Shown: positions 26,901-33,243, counted from the stretch's first letter. The stretch is DNA of 64,000 bases from Ligula intestinalis (GCA_036362985.1 JAYGXS010000005.1:51779425-51843424), one strand, 5' to 3'. Numbers and translations: made by a program. Notes: generated from the letters alone by a model not told the origin.

Positions 26901-29900
26901 GCCTATATTATTCTAAACATTCTTCAACATTTTCAGTTCTTACACGCCAATTGTAAGATGAATAAAGCCAAACTCTAGGGTGCTCGCTAATTCTCTCTCC
27001 TCGTCTGCTTGGCTTGTATGTACTGAATTTCGCGACTCTATTCCGATCACGACAGTAATATCACTAGAAGAAGAACCCTAGAAATGAACGGAAGAAAAAG
27101 CCACGCCGACATTTAGCTCAGATTTCAAGAGAAAGTAATGAAAAAACACACGAGGGAATCGGTCCAAATGATAGGAACCTCAGTCAATCCGTGGAAAATA
27201 ATTGTAAAAGGAGACAGGCCGATAACTCTAGTTGCAAGAATATGTTATGCAGATAGACTCACACGCCAGCTATGGTCGAAGAGTCCAGAATGGGGTCACC
27301 ATCCAAATAAGGTACAAGGCACCCGGAGCTGTCCATTAGGAAGAATCTGTGAGTAGCGGAACGGGAAATGGAGAGATTTATAAACGAAGCAAAGTCAACT
27401 TCAAATGAAAATTAGAGATTTGTCAGTAAACACAAAAAGGAATTTGTCCCAGGAAAGGAAATAAGATCATGAATAAACTATTTGGAATGGCGTTCGGTGA
27501 TGAGGTACCAGTCGACTTACTTCAGACCATATTCATAATAATTAATGCCGAGAAAGAACGCTCCAAGTATATGGCTCTCAGTGATGGTGTTATGTCAAAG
27601 ATAACGGAAAATGCGCGCACGCTTTTAATAACCTACATCCGCAACATTTAAATCCCCCTGAAAACCTCAGCTGACTGATCAACGAAGGACTCTTGAGCAA
27701 ATGTGAAAAGTGATGAAGTTCGGATGTAAAACCGCGTCTAAGAACCTCTTACCCGAAACGATAATCGCTGAACTCTCCATTCGAATCCACTGGATCTAGA
27801 TGTTTGAATTTTTCTACAGCCAGTTCTGTCTGAAGACAAAATCGGAGGTAGTCAGCGTCAAAGGGGTAACTTTTGATTTTGCGCAGAAGAAAAGGAGCAT
27901 TGGGCAAAACGGCACTGACATTCAACCAAGACAGCTCACGCTTGGCCTGTACAGATGGAGCAGACGCATCCAAGCCGGCCGTGGCCCACAGGAAAAGGTA
28001 GTTTGACAATCGCAGGGATGTCTTCGAAGAACACACCTTTTGCCAGATGTCCTTCAACTTCTTGATGAGGGTTTCGGAGGACAAAACATTGGAAGGAGCC
28101 CCACGGAAAAGCTGCGAGACGCAAAATGAAAGTGACAGATAAACAAAAACGAAGACAAAAAATGACGCGCAATACTTAGACCACGAAATAAAATGTTGCA
28201 AGAGAAGTATTTGGTAGCCTGTTCTCAATATAAAAAAATAACTGTAAGCGTAAGCGAAATATGACGTACTAGGTCAAGCGTAAGACACTTAAAGACTTCA
28301 GAGCCGACAATAACCTCGTTATCGTGCCAGCGGACAAAGGGCGGTCTACTGTCGTATTGGACAGGACAGACTACATTCACAAAGCTCTAACTTTGTTAGA
28401 GGATCGTCAGCCCTACGTTCCATGCAAATTCTACCCCATAAAAACGCTGATACGCGAGATCAACTCAACGCAGTTGGGGAGAACTTAGGTGCAATATCGT
28501 CAGTCGACCGACGCATGGCGAGAGCACAAGAAACGGCCCTGGCCCGCTTCTCGGGTCTCCGAATGTTTACAAAGAGGGCGCACTCCTGCGAACAATCTTA
28601 TCTTTCAAAGGAACTCCAACCTACGGACTAGCAAGGTGGCTGATTCAACGGCTCAGATTCTTGACCACTGATTCAGACACAGCAGTTAGGTCGCCAACAC
28701 AATTCTTGGAGAAACTTAAAGGAGTAAGCCTCCTGCCAAGCGATGTCATGGTATCCTTTGATGACACGTCCCTATTTACTTTTATTCAACAAGACCTGGC
28801 AGTCGAGACTATCCAATTAGTCCTACGAAAAAAATAAGATGATAAAGATAATCGCTCGGCTGTTGTAGTCCTCGGTGGATCTGTCCGCACATCGCGCGCG
28901 CTCACCTGCTCAGCTGTTGTAGTCCCCGGTGGGTCTGCCTGCCCATCGCGCGCGCTCGGGGGGCGACTGCGACCAGACTGGTGACGGCCTCGCGTGTCTC
29001 CCATCGGCTGCACGACTGTTGTAATCACCGCTGGGTCTGCGTGCCACTCTTGTGTCCCAGGGTGGCTACTGCGAGATTTCCCCTCATAGTCTGTTAGGTG
29101 GTTCCGTTGTGACTCGCCGTGATAAGCCCGTTCGCTTGTATGGGATCACCGGTAGGTTGATNNNNNNNNNNNNNNNNNNNNNNNNNNNNNNNNNNNNNNN
29201 NNNNNNNNNNNNNNNNNNNNNNNNNNNNNNNNNNNNNNNNNNNNNNNNNNNNNNNNNNNNNNNNNNNNNNNNNNNNNNNNNNNNNNNNNNNNNNNNNNNN
29301 NNNNNNNNNNNNNNNNNNNNNNNNNNNNNNNNNNNNNNNNNNNNNNNNNNNNNNNNNNNNNNNNNNNNNNNNNNNNNNNNNNNNNNNNNNNNNNNNNNNN
29401 NNNNNNNNNNNNNNNNNNNNNNNNNNNNNNNNNNNNNNNNNNNNNNNNNNNNNNNNNNNNNNNNNNNNNNNNNNNNNNNNNNNNNNNNNNNNNNNNNNNN
29501 NNNNNNNNNNNNNNNNNNNNNNNNNNNNNNNNNNNNNNNNNNNNNNNNNNNNNNNNNNNNNGTGAGAGGGGTCACGCGAGGCCGTCTGCAGTCGCCCACG
29601 GAGAGGCAGAGTCTAAACCACGACCAACAGAATGACCAGGATCGGTGCATTGGGCCAACCCCAATCAACATCAAGCAGGACGACCAGGGTGCGCACGTAA
29701 TACACCCCTATCATACGAGGCAGTCAGAAACACAAAAAGTCAAGGCAATCAGGAACAATCACTTTACCACTCTGATGATGGAAACAAGCGTGTTTTTGAA
29801 ACGTCAGCACCAATACAGCGTGGTCCACGAAGGCGCCTTTTCTTCTTCATCTTGTTTGGGGGATGAGGAGCGGGATAATTTATCGGGACCACGTAGCTTT

Positions 29901-31849
29901 AGTCACGTTAATATAGGCTTGGCTGATGAAGGTTAATAAGCCCGAAACAGTTCTGCATCAAGTTACCCCAAATTATGTCATACCCCCGTTAATGCTATTA
30001 TTACTTGGCCGGAATCGGCCTGGCAGGCGGTAACCCGTTGGGGACCTCTGACCACCACATGAACTTTATTTAGTTCGGAAGCCTATTCGATCGATGTTCG
30101 CACATTTATGAGTGAATATATAGATATATAAAGGTCGACATCAGAAAAGTAATTATATATGAGAGCTGGCATACTATAAAAGAATACTAAGGTATCTGAG
30201 AAGACAATAGTTTATGTTGAAAAAATTTTCTATAACCCATCTACTACCGCGAACTAAGTCTAAAGAAGAAATAACTTTTTCATAAAGACGAAAGAGCCAA
30301 AACACTTCTGAGAAAAAACAGTCGACCTCGAATGAATGGAACGTATTCACAGGACCCAGGAGAAAAATTGCCACAATTTGTTGGAGAAAAAAAGTTGCAG
30401 CAACTGGGCTATGCACATTAAGTAATTAATCAGTTCCAGTTTGCATTTTGTTATAATCGATATCGCGACTAAATCTTTAAAAAAACCTTTGACTCAATAA
30501 AATTCCAAAAGCACAATGGAGGTTTTGCGCATCCTAGGAAATGCAACACTCTTATGAGAAACTGCCCAAAGTGACCCGAATCGAGGGGAGGGAAACCAAC
30601 AGTTTACGACAAATATTAGGAAGAATAACCGCCGTGCTTCAAAGGTACGATCTAGAAAATTACTGCGAAATCGTATGGATATATTTTAGAGAATAGAGGC
30701 CAAAGGAAAAAGAGGATACAGGTTAAACATAACACTTACTAGTGGTAGAGATTGCAGAGAAAAACCACGCAACTACAGTGTGATTTTCCAAAACTCAATA
30801 AAAATTTAACGCATATCGATTTTCTTAGAATTACCGTCAATTCTTAGTAGGAAGGGGGGATGGGTTCTTGTGCACATTAACTATGGAAATGGTTACTTCT
30901 CAGGCGGAATAGTTCAAGAAAAACCAAAACGACGTGAGTGGTTACACCAGCAGATTGGAAAACGAAAATGATAACCCCAGGCGTACGCTGTGAAGCCAAC
31001 ATTAACGCAGATATTCAATATGAGCGAGATGTCAAAGTAAAAAAAGTGTTGCAATTATGCAGTACTTTACCATCTGACAGCAATAACACAAATGAAAACG
31101 AATTGCTGAATAGTAACGACGAGAAAGTTTTCTCCATCAAGAAGAAACACTAGTAAGACTGAATTCTTGGAAAGGTAAATAAAATATGAACGTGTGCCAG
31201 AATTCTACAATATTATACCTTCTAAACTTGACCAGAAATCGCCCACATAATTTCCGATGTAGATGTAATGAATTAATAGTCATTTGCCTTCATGAGTTTT
31301 AGAAAGAAAATAGCTATGAATAGGATAACAATAACATCCTAAAGAAGAGGTTAGCTTTCGAATTCTAGCACAAATCGGTGCCCAAGGACAACTCATTTAA
31401 GGTTCTTACATAATGGACATTAAAAATTGCCAACAAGAAAACTATCTTTTAACGCAACTCTAGCCAGCAAATAAGAGGAAATAAAATAAATAAAGTAATA
31501 CTAAAATAAAACAGCGCAAAAGAAAAGAGACGCCTAAACTTACGAAAAATGGGATGAGGATTTCGTCGGACAGGATTGGGATGCTCTTAGTAGCAGCGTA
31601 GTTACTATTCCGAAAAGAATCAATCAGTAGTTCAACTCGATCACCAACAAAAAATTTCACCTTCCCAACGACAGACACTTCGACGATTTCTAGCGCGCTC
31701 TCAAAAAGAGCATCTCTAGCCAATGACAAAACTTTCCGAGTCACCGTAAACCGAATGTCGCTACAAAAATGATAACCTGCTAACTCAATATTACCTAGAT
31801 TCAATGAAATCAGCAGACACTGAATCTCCGCTTCTTTGAGCGTGACCAT
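2295..31849 (-). CDS. STIL: STIL/Ana2-like centriole duplication protein, spliced gene (overall span)
   Basis: Eight exons found on the minus strand encode roughly 1,130 residues; human STIL has about 1,290. In order they match the N-terminal STIL domain (31.8, 28.1, 24.9 and 24.5 kb), a proline-rich linker plus coiled coil and NTxxxW motifs (24.0-23.2 kb), two low-complexity exons (20.8 and 13.5 kb), and a last exon with the STAN motif and the conserved C-terminus (2.9-2.3 kb). Splice sites follow GT-AG, and phases agree at every junction except the one where I think an exon is missing (27,753 to 24,859). STIL proteins sit at the procentriole, are phosphorylated by PLK4 in the STAN motif and then recruit SAS-6; they also bind CPAP/SAS-4. 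Several introns are stuffed with transposons. The start codon is tentative. Confidence 0.87.
3110..3400 (-). repeat. tRNA-derived SINE, copy 1
   Basis: Read on the minus strand, a body ending ...GGATTCCATATGTGCGGC... leads into a tRNA-like segment, CTCGTAGCTCAATGGTAGAA (A box), a partly decayed B box (GCGGGTTCTACTC) and a tail TTTTTCACAATTTGGTCAAT. The same order of blocks occurs at 4225-4520 (plus) and partly at 51290-51440 (minus), so this is a dispersed SINE-like repeat in a STIL intron, not a tRNA gene. Confidence 0.65.
4225..4520 (+). repeat. tRNA-derived SINE, copy 2
   Basis: Same repeat as at 3110-3400 but on the plus strand. The body shows GGATTCCATATGAGCGG (about 4322), followed by the tRNA-like head at 4395-4476 and a tail with TTTTTTCACAGTTGGGTCAA. 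The tail motif also recurs alone at about 5690-5720 (TTGACCCAATTGTGAGGAAT) and at 4196-4212, suggesting more fragments of the family. Confidence 0.65.
4395..4476 (+). tRNA. tRNA-like sequence within SINE copy 2 (probable pseudo-tRNA)
   Basis: Acceptor-like arms GACATTC and GAATGCC pair at six of seven positions. The D arm and A box read TAGCTCAAGTAGGTAGAGCG, and the T arm and B box read GCGGGTTCGAATCCCGC, which pairs perfectly. The anticodon region is too long and does not give a clean five-base-pair stem, so I read it as the polymerase III promoter of a SINE and not a working tRNA. Confidence 0.55.
4521..6089. other. AT-rich intron sequence, no gene seen
   Basis: This stretch lies inside the 10-kb STIL intron. 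It is AT rich with only short open frames and no recognisable domains. The one repeat noticed is the SINE tail-like motif near 5690-5720. Confidence 0.5.
6090..7600 (+). mobile_element. dispersed repeat R1, copy 2, with coding relic
   Basis: Outer blocks (6090-6330 and 7243-7600) match 1436-2060, while the middle carries a protein relic at 6770-7205. Copy 2 also has an extra block of about 70 bases near 7425-7495 (ACTCCCTTGTTC...) missing from copy 1. The arrangement suggests a DNA transposon or other element with an internally deleted relative. No terminal inverted repeats were recognised. Confidence 0.5.
6770..7205 (+). pseudogene. relic of a transposon-associated protein (LRSWA ... GRTLLG ... 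GEYVHMGL type)
   Basis: After a strong acceptor-like TTTTTTTTCAG near 6769 the frame reads HVETTIKGRALRGYLKDLRK, then an acidic and serine-rich stretch, then LKSALRSWAIDCK. Two frameshifts later come EHLTKLLKILKRVAP, DLPGDGRTLLGWKSTRTKV and GSGEYVHMGL, followed by a possible donor GTTAAA. This order (L-R-x-W-A, a leucine-rich helix, R-T-L-L, G-E-Y-x-H-x-G-L) is one I recognise from uncharacterised proteins repeated in many invertebrate genomes and usually associated with transposons. The frameshifts near 7072 and 7115 make it a pseudogene. The family name is uncertain. Confidence 0.5.
8212..8390 (-). mobile_element. Penelope-like element end, left inverted arm
   Basis: The reverse complement of this segment matches 11640-11830 almost base for base, e.g. 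TTTTAGCTGTTTTGTGCACA, then CGCCAGAACTAGCCACCTCA. It carries a hammerhead-like motif at 8217-8250. The arms enclose a jockey-like element and a GIY-YIG fragment. Confidence 0.7.
8217..8250 (-). ncRNA. hammerhead-ribozyme-like motif
   Basis: Minus strand: CTGACGA, a 19-base insert partly able to pair (GGACC/AGCCC side), then GAAAG and CTC. The conserved core boxes are intact (C-U-G-A-N-G-A and G-A-A-A). Stem II is weak compared with other copies. A two-base-pair stem III (AG/CU) with no loop would be the minimal form reported for Penelope elements. Confidence 0.45.
8412..11100 (-). pseudogene. jockey-like non-LTR retrotransposon, EN-RT polyprotein relic (copy B)
   Basis: Minus strand, several frames. 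11,088-10,573 holds the EN C-terminal part (DFNAHHDLWRSNLAADP, SLGSDHLPI). 10,325-9,702 holds RT fingers and palm: ASKALGPDGLAP, SYRPIALLSPLANILERL, HQHGFRLGRGTKTALFKL and SIDLSRAFDCIRHDQLL. 9,698-8,958 continues with CSVPQGSLLSPTLFNIYM and the catalytic VVSYADDVTFF, then thumb sequence. 8,825-8,412 holds the post-RT tail with TRFTLAQLCSGYSMVL and the cysteine/histidine run CCPDSGASPHDCQHLLAC. Frames change near 10,840-10,570, 9,700 and 8,920, and the 5' EN half is missing, so it is inactive. Clade placement near jockey is from memory of the tail motif. Confidence 0.85.
11157..11630 (-). mobile_element. Penelope-like GIY-YIG fragment bracketed by a 65-base inverted repeat
   Basis: The frame 11,462-11,223 (minus) reads MQVAAHIYETGHEFKF ... 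GRELIDAWASDENSVNRC, the C-terminal half of the GIY-YIG endonuclease of Penelope-like elements. The bases 11,157-11,222 (GGGAATATTTACAGAAATAA...) reappear inverted at 11,562-11,630. The catalytic GIY and YIG strands are missing here. Confidence 0.65.
11640..11830 (+). mobile_element. Penelope-like element end, right inverted arm
   Basis: This is the inverted partner of 8212-8390. It ends with a hammerhead-like motif at 11789-11822, directly followed by a long TTC tract. Confidence 0.7.
11789..11822 (+). ncRNA. hammerhead-ribozyme-like motif, decayed
   Basis: CCGACGA (core U changed to C), a hairpin of GGACTCC and GGGGCCC around TGCA with one mismatch, then GAAAG and CTT. The core change would be expected to stop cleavage. 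Confidence 0.4.
11829..11935 (+). repeat. TTC-rich microsatellite
   Basis: (TTC)n with a few TTT, CGT and TAC interruptions directly follows the Penelope element end. On the minus strand it reads as a long arginine run, which I regard as spurious. Confidence 0.9.
12879..12929 (+). repeat. 16-base tandem repeat with CACGTG core
   Basis: Three near-perfect copies of GAGGGCGCACGTGTGC lie in a STIL intron. Each copy contains an E-box type CACGTG inside a palindrome GCACGTGTGC. Confidence 0.8.
13210..13541 (-). CDS. STIL: STIL exon (linker before the last exon)
   Basis: The acceptor CTCCTGCAG lies at 13,542-13,550 and the strong donor AG|GTAAGT at 13,210/13,209. The frame reads AELQQALTAPRP ... 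KTHSEPTFAAAVAL ... YEQELAKQRQLCEEAAVLLL and then PLKRLLDARD, leaving two bases that combine with the one base of the last exon. It starts in phase 0, as the exon at 20.5 kb requires. The AELQQAL and YEQELAKQRQL parts could form helices or a short coiled coil. The region is poorly conserved in STIL, so assignment rests on phase, splice sites and position. Confidence 0.8.
13709..13744 (-). ncRNA. hammerhead-ribozyme-like motif
   Basis: Minus strand: CTGACGA, then a hairpin GACCTGG / CCAGCGTC around GGAA with one bulged C, then GAAAATTTACTG. The core boxes are intact and stem II is strong. The motif points away from the GIY-YIG fragment at 13755-14190, which is on the other strand. Confidence 0.6.
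13755..14290 (+). pseudogene. Penelope-like element, GIY-YIG endonuclease domain and element end
   Basis: The frame gives RNKQLRCQKCSNN, NVIYRINCILGQANYVGETG (the GIY-YIG pair, here IYRI and YVGET), then TRLHEHELAVRRKDKLSLVA and AAHASSPGHGFDFEH. A stop at 14,043 breaks it; matching residues resume in another frame (DRVSRLLEEAWHSHTESINR, about 14,060-14,120). Near 14,235-14,265 a decayed hammerhead-like end (TTTGAAACATC) is followed by AACAAATAAAATAATGGTCC. Penelope elements use this domain at the C-terminus of their reverse transcriptase to nick target DNA. Confidence 0.75.
14615..15480. mobile_element. foldback Penelope-like element with GIY-YIG core
   Basis: Left arm (14,615-14,830) and right arm (15,245-15,480) are inverted copies. 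AAGGCGCCCTTTGGGACAAT on the left matches the complement of AAAGGATGCCTTTCCTTGAA on the right, and both contain AGTAAATTTATTCA-type sequence next to a hammerhead-like motif (14,667-14,697 minus, decayed; 15,404-15,439 plus, intact core). Between them the plus strand encodes IRIHEHQLAVKRRGHLSEVA and SLDAMHSDDSYINP, a GIY-YIG domain fragment. No reverse transcriptase is present. Confidence 0.7.
15404..15439 (+). ncRNA. hammerhead-ribozyme-like motif
   Basis: CTGACGA, a 20-base insert (GACCGGGGCATCGAGTGTC side), GAAAATTTAC. The core boxes are intact and the outer GAC/GTC stem pairs; the inner stem is less regular than in the copy at 13.7 kb. Confidence 0.5.
16814..16847 (+). ncRNA. hammerhead-ribozyme-like motif
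   Basis: CTGACGA, then a six-base-pair hairpin GAGAAC / GTTTTC around the loop GAGCAC, then GAAAC and GTC. The core boxes are intact. Stem III would be AC/GU without a loop. It is followed by AATAAAATTTGATCCC and then a CTTCTTCTTC tract. Confidence 0.6.
16980..17460 (+). mobile_element. Penelope-like element 3' end with hammerhead-like motif
   Basis: An open frame at 17,078-17,386 ends with QHRYNLRQTARLANSRP, which is similar in position and bases to the element end at 29,562-29,860. The hammerhead-like motif follows at 17,383-17,416, then a CTTCTTCTTC tract. I do not recognise the polar 17,078-17,386 protein; it may be an extension of the element's coding region. Confidence 0.5.
17383..17416 (+). 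ncRNA. hammerhead-ribozyme-like motif
   Basis: CTGACGA, a 19-base insert with GGAAG pairing to TTTTC (one or two G-U pairs), then GAAAC and GTC. Same spacing as the copies at 16,814 and 29,772 but with different stem bases. Confidence 0.55.
18400..18700 (+). pseudogene. Penelope-like remnant with decayed hammerhead-like end
   Basis: The frame ARGKTRSVGVCSFKKGRQFL and EVMHSDD matches the C-terminal part of the GIY-YIG proteins at 15.1 and 53.8 kb. Bases 18,651-18,683 read CCGAAGA, a hairpin region and CTCGAAAATGTACTG, aligning to the motif at 15,404 with a core U to C change. Confidence 0.55.
18925..19450. mobile_element. foldback element with hammerhead-like inverted ends
   Basis: A GAA tract and GCGATCACTGG...TTTTATTGTCCTGAC at 18,940-19,003 are mirrored by GTCCTG-type sequence, CAGGACAATAAAACTTTTG and CCAGTGATCGCTTCTTCTTC at 19,400-19,445. 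Next to each lies a perfect seven-base-pair hairpin (GGATTCC / GGAATCC) followed by GAAAG or GAAAC. The first core box reads ATGATGA or ATGATTA, so the ribozyme C is replaced by A. The roughly 350 bases between have no recognised gene. Confidence 0.6.
19449..20428 (+). pseudogene. CR1-type LINE, 3' fragment
   Basis: The frame 19,446-19,967 reads RPSLEYCSPLFSLLRTSERK, then IESVQHFFTRRVFT and NAISIWNKLPKSIKTQLNYP. This is the C-terminal tail found after the reverse transcriptase of CR1-type elements (the region with R-P-x-L-E-Y and W-N-x-L-P). The copy begins at the end of the preceding foldback element and ends with a tail around 20,398-20,428 (CTGTAAACTGGCATAATAAA, then TTATTA repeats); the same tail occurs inverted near 53,515-53,560. 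Confidence 0.8.
20539..20822 (-). CDS. STIL: STIL exon (Ser/Pro/Thr-rich)
   Basis: The acceptor CCGTCCTCAG lies directly above 20,822 and the donor CCG|GTTAGT is at 20,539/20,538. The exon starts with two bases, which fit the one base left by the exon ending at 23,182, and ends in phase 0, which fits 13,541. Residues include TSDRPPSRTPTPGIRDSRGD and QFWPAAPTVAQTSVSKTPTP. It is low complexity with many S/T-P sites, like the disordered stretch before the STAN region in STIL proteins. Assignment rests on phase and position. Confidence 0.75.
20990..21130 (-). repeat. tRNA-derived SINE of a second family
   Basis: Minus strand: GGCTCAGTGGCTAGAGTGTC (A box), then GCGGGTTCGAGCCCCGGGTG (B box), then a tail GGGTATGACTGGCTGATGAT. 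The tail is shared with the RTE-type LINE end at about 25,605-25,625, and a variant occurs at 45,075-45,110. Confidence 0.65.
22230..23000 (+). other. GC-richer repeat-like block with TATA and AATAAA signals
   Basis: Two stretches have an LTR-like or promoter-like make-up: TCCCTTATAAGCC near 22,346 followed by TTCACAATAAACCTTTCACC near 22,518, and CCCTTAAATAGCGAGG near 22,750. No coding region was recognised, and I could not pair two LTRs. It lies in the intron between STIL exons 20.8 and 23.2 kb. Confidence 0.3.
23182..24041 (-). CDS. STIL: STIL large central exon: proline-rich region, coiled coil, NTxxxW motifs
   Basis: The acceptor TCTCCACAG lies above 24,041 and the donor ATCG|GTATAG is at 23,182. 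Residue order: a proline-rich part with APPRPFRPPLLNYHTQRIPR and a run of eight prolines, a candidate for the CPAP/SAS-4-binding segment but not provable here; a coiled coil SREDFARLEMLIEKLLAWHK (23,493-23,567), at the place of the short PLK4-binding coiled coil of STIL; then TASVGTNTTILWPPP (about 23,421) and TSVAVNTSLHWP (about 23,315), both like the single V-x-T-x-x-S-L-F-W block of vertebrate STIL. The phase fits both neighbours. Confidence 0.85.
24137..24483 (-). CDS. STIL: STIL exon: end of the N-terminal domain
   Basis: The acceptor TCTGTGTTGCAG lies above 24,483. The donor GG|GTAGGC at 24,137 leaves a 95-base intron to 24,041 with matching phase. The frame starts LEFHMLAGCGSLKAF, corresponding to the last strand of the conserved STIL N-terminal domain, and then turns into a polar linker (SSPASSSSTKLPVPKSKTA, TRTPEQPPQPVLAKATP). 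Confidence 0.85.
24574..24859 (-). CDS. STIL: STIL exon: core of the N-terminal domain
   Basis: The acceptor ATCATACTAG lies above 24,859 and the donor GAC|GTGGTT is at 24,574. The frame reads WCSGVGVASIYTWLALFRYA, FFQGRVDAHRRVF and TAPVLAVHDRPTNRVSFYAI, which lines up with the W-L-S-G ... I-Y ... L-R-Y-I-F ... R-V-F ... V-L-Y-S block of STIL. Its start phase (one base) matches the end of the exon at 27,753, but about 28 residues expected between them are absent, so an unseen exon of 3n bases is likely. Confidence 0.87.
25228..25603 (+). repeat. LINE 3' tail repeat D, copy 1
   Basis: About 360 bases match 36,935-37,317 in the same orientation. Both contain CCATGACAATAAGCG or a variant, GATCCCATCTAA, GAAATCGGTGG and GCGCAGCTGTGATTAC, and end in GGCCTTAAATATACAATTTATT-like sequence. 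The last 45 bases also occur at 2,147-2,192. No coding sequence remains. It abuts, tail to tail, the minus-strand RTE at 25,605. Confidence 0.7.
25605..26222 (-). pseudogene. RTE-type LINE, reverse transcriptase 3' fragment
   Basis: Minus strand: MDVAAAFDSVRCESLQRIMA (RT palm start, D-x-A-A-A-F-D-S), then after a break SKDDIVSRIDAARRVLSSLR, CLWTRRDISISTKIRVYRA and YVRSVILYGCEFWTLRVEDG. The order S-x-D-x-x-x-R-I, then Y-x-x-x-V-x-x-x-L-Y-G-x-E-x-W, is typical for RTE elements, which are abundant in flatworms. The catalytic Y-A-D-D block has been deleted. The tail ends GGGTATGACTGGCTGATGAT plus AAATAAAT repeats. Confidence 0.8.
27753..28111 (-). CDS. STIL: STIL exon: N-terminal domain, second exon found
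   Basis: The acceptor TTTTGCGTCTCGCAG lies above 28,111 and the donor TTCGG|GTAAGA is at 27,753. The frame reads LFRGAPSNVLSSETLIKKLK, then ELSWLNVSAVLPNAPFLLRK and FSDYRF. It can be laid against STIL from the L-K-A-L ... C-S-K-D-S-L region through the D-L-H-W-A-A-V-T block. It starts in phase 0, as the exon ending at 31,544 requires. On its own the match is weak; together with the neighbouring exons it is convincing. Confidence 0.78.
28275..28828 (+). pseudogene. Penelope-like element, reverse transcriptase fragment
   Basis: Broken plus-strand frames read NNLVIVPADKGRSTVVLDRT, DYIHKALTLLEDRQPYVPC, then RRMARAQETALARFSGL, GTPTYGLARWLIQRLRFLTT and FLEKLKGVSLLPSDVMVSFD. V-P-A-D-K-G-R-x-T-V-V and F-D-x-T-S-L-F are recognisable Penelope RT motifs. 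It is truncated at both ends and frameshifted, directly beside a STIL exon in its intron. Confidence 0.8.
28853..29050 (+). repeat. tandem repeat of about 52 bases
   Basis: GCTGTTGTAGTCCTCGGTGG...CATCGCGCGCGCTC is followed by a second copy starting near 28,909 and by a decayed third (GACTGTTGTAATCACCGCTG) near 29,013. It is GC rich and ends shortly before the assembly gap. Confidence 0.65.
29162..29561. other. assembly gap (400 N)
   Basis: Exactly 400 N. The flanking open frames that run through it are artefacts. The gap lies in a STIL intron within Penelope-related repeat. Confidence 0.99.
29562..29870 (+). mobile_element. Penelope-like element 3' end
   Basis: Bases similar to 17,290-17,450 (CGAGGCAGTCAG near 29,717) lead into the hammerhead-like motif at 29,772-29,805 and then CTTTTCTTCTTCATCTTG. 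Confidence 0.55.
29772..29805 (+). ncRNA. hammerhead-ribozyme-like motif
   Basis: CTGATGA, hairpin GGAAAC / GTTTTT around AAGCGT, GAAAC, GTC. The core is intact. The stem bases differ from the copies at 16.8 and 44.6 kb while pairing is kept, and ACCAC just upstream can pair with GTGGT at about 29,819 as an outer stem. Confidence 0.6.
31544..31849 (-). CDS. STIL: STIL first exon found (N-terminal domain start)
   Basis: The frame starts MVTLKEAEIQ and continues with DIRFTVTRKVLSLARDALF, RVELLIDSFRNSN and PILSDEILIPFF, ending at the strong donor TTC|GTAAGT in phase 0. These match the first blocks of the STIL N-terminal domain: V-T-E-K-x-I-R-L-A, then V-D-R-F, then G-D-F-L-I-P. The ATG at 31,849 is used as the start, but TACCAG just above it could be an acceptor, so an upstream exon cannot be excluded. 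Confidence 0.8.
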
Positions 31850-33243
31850 TCTGGTACATGCTTACATAATTTCAAAAGAAGCCAAACTCGCTATCAATTC
31901 ACAAAATTGGGTGCGAACAGCTTTAAGGCGCAAAGCACGGACATGCTCAGAGTCTATTGGTTGCGAGCGCGTCCTATTTCCTGGACTGCCGAATAAATTA
32001 GTTCAAAGGTCCAGGCAAACCTTTGGAATTTATATTTGTTTGCGCCAGGGAGGCAGTTTAGGTTACCAAAATCATGACACCGTTGAATAACCTACTCCCT
32101 CACCCCAGTGATTATCGTTTAAATTAAGCCTTCAATTTAGTAGTGGCTTTCAGTCTCTTCATAGGAGTGAGCGTGCAGGTTTCTGCACACTACTTTGAAA
32201 AGCACAGATCGATAGCGGTTTTTAGTGGGTATTGAAGATATTAATCAATTGTATTAAAATAACCCGTTAACCATGTCGCCAACAGGCATGCAAACATTTT
32301 TTCTAAATCGTACTCATTTGACGACTCAGAAAATGATCGACGACTCTTGTCCCCCTGTGGCCACGCCTGAAAATGAGCCACTAATACGTGGAATCTCGAT
32401 GCCGAAGAACGTGGGACCTTCGAGTGGCCAATATCACGTGATGTCCTGCCCGTTCTAGCGGGCAATTAGAACAAACAAACTGGAAAACGGTCCTTAAATA
32501 GGACGTTGCGGACAGAATGATGGTGGAATTTACGTACATGCGGAAACTTTCGTAATTAGCTTGTTCTCTACTACGCTGTGTTTTTTCTGATGCACATCAT
32601 ACTACCGGAGGATATAGCATGTACCTTCCCTTAAGGTGAGAAAGAGCAATTCTGTGTGGGTTTGCGGTCCGTGTCAAGTCCCCATGCATTCCTCGACATT
32701 CGCTGAAGAAATTAAAAGAATACTTATCAACGCAGAATGGATTTCATAGAGCGCGTTCTGCTTTTGTTATTTGTGGTTATTTGTGCAAGCATATGTTAGC
32801 TTTAGATAAAGTCCGATTTGGCCATTTGATTTATACGGGAACGGACAGAGTTTTGCAGCGTAATCTCATAGTTATTCCCCCGAAACCCTAAGGCGATGTG
32901 CTAAGAATCAACTAGAAAGTACTGAAATAGAAGAAAATAGAGCGTCAGGCGTGCAAACACGCTTCCGTTTTGGATACCTTTACAGACGCAGAAAGATAAG
33001 TCTTTTAATCGACACTGGTGTATTGTAGTGACCAATAACTCAAAAATAAAAATGCAAGCTGGGTATTGCCGGCAAAAGCACATGTAGGAGCATTTAAACA
33101 GTTGCGACGGAACAAAGAAATCACGGTAAACAAACGGGATAAAGCAACGGGCATAACTGCAACGAACAAAACATACTATATAAGGAAGATATACAAATCC
33201 TATTAGATCAGACGAAATTCCATCGAGAAAAAAATAAAACGAT
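31850..33243. other. region upstream of STIL, no gene seen
   Basis: Presumed promoter side of STIL. Only short open frames without domains; no convincing TATA or CpG-rich core was recognised. Confidence 0.4.

Noticed and set aside
29052..29936. Long frames across 29.1-29.9 kb on both strands
   Set aside because: They run through the 400-N gap.
30938..31153. Polar 71-residue plus-strand frame
   Set aside because: AT-rich, no similarity recognised; lies in a STIL intron.
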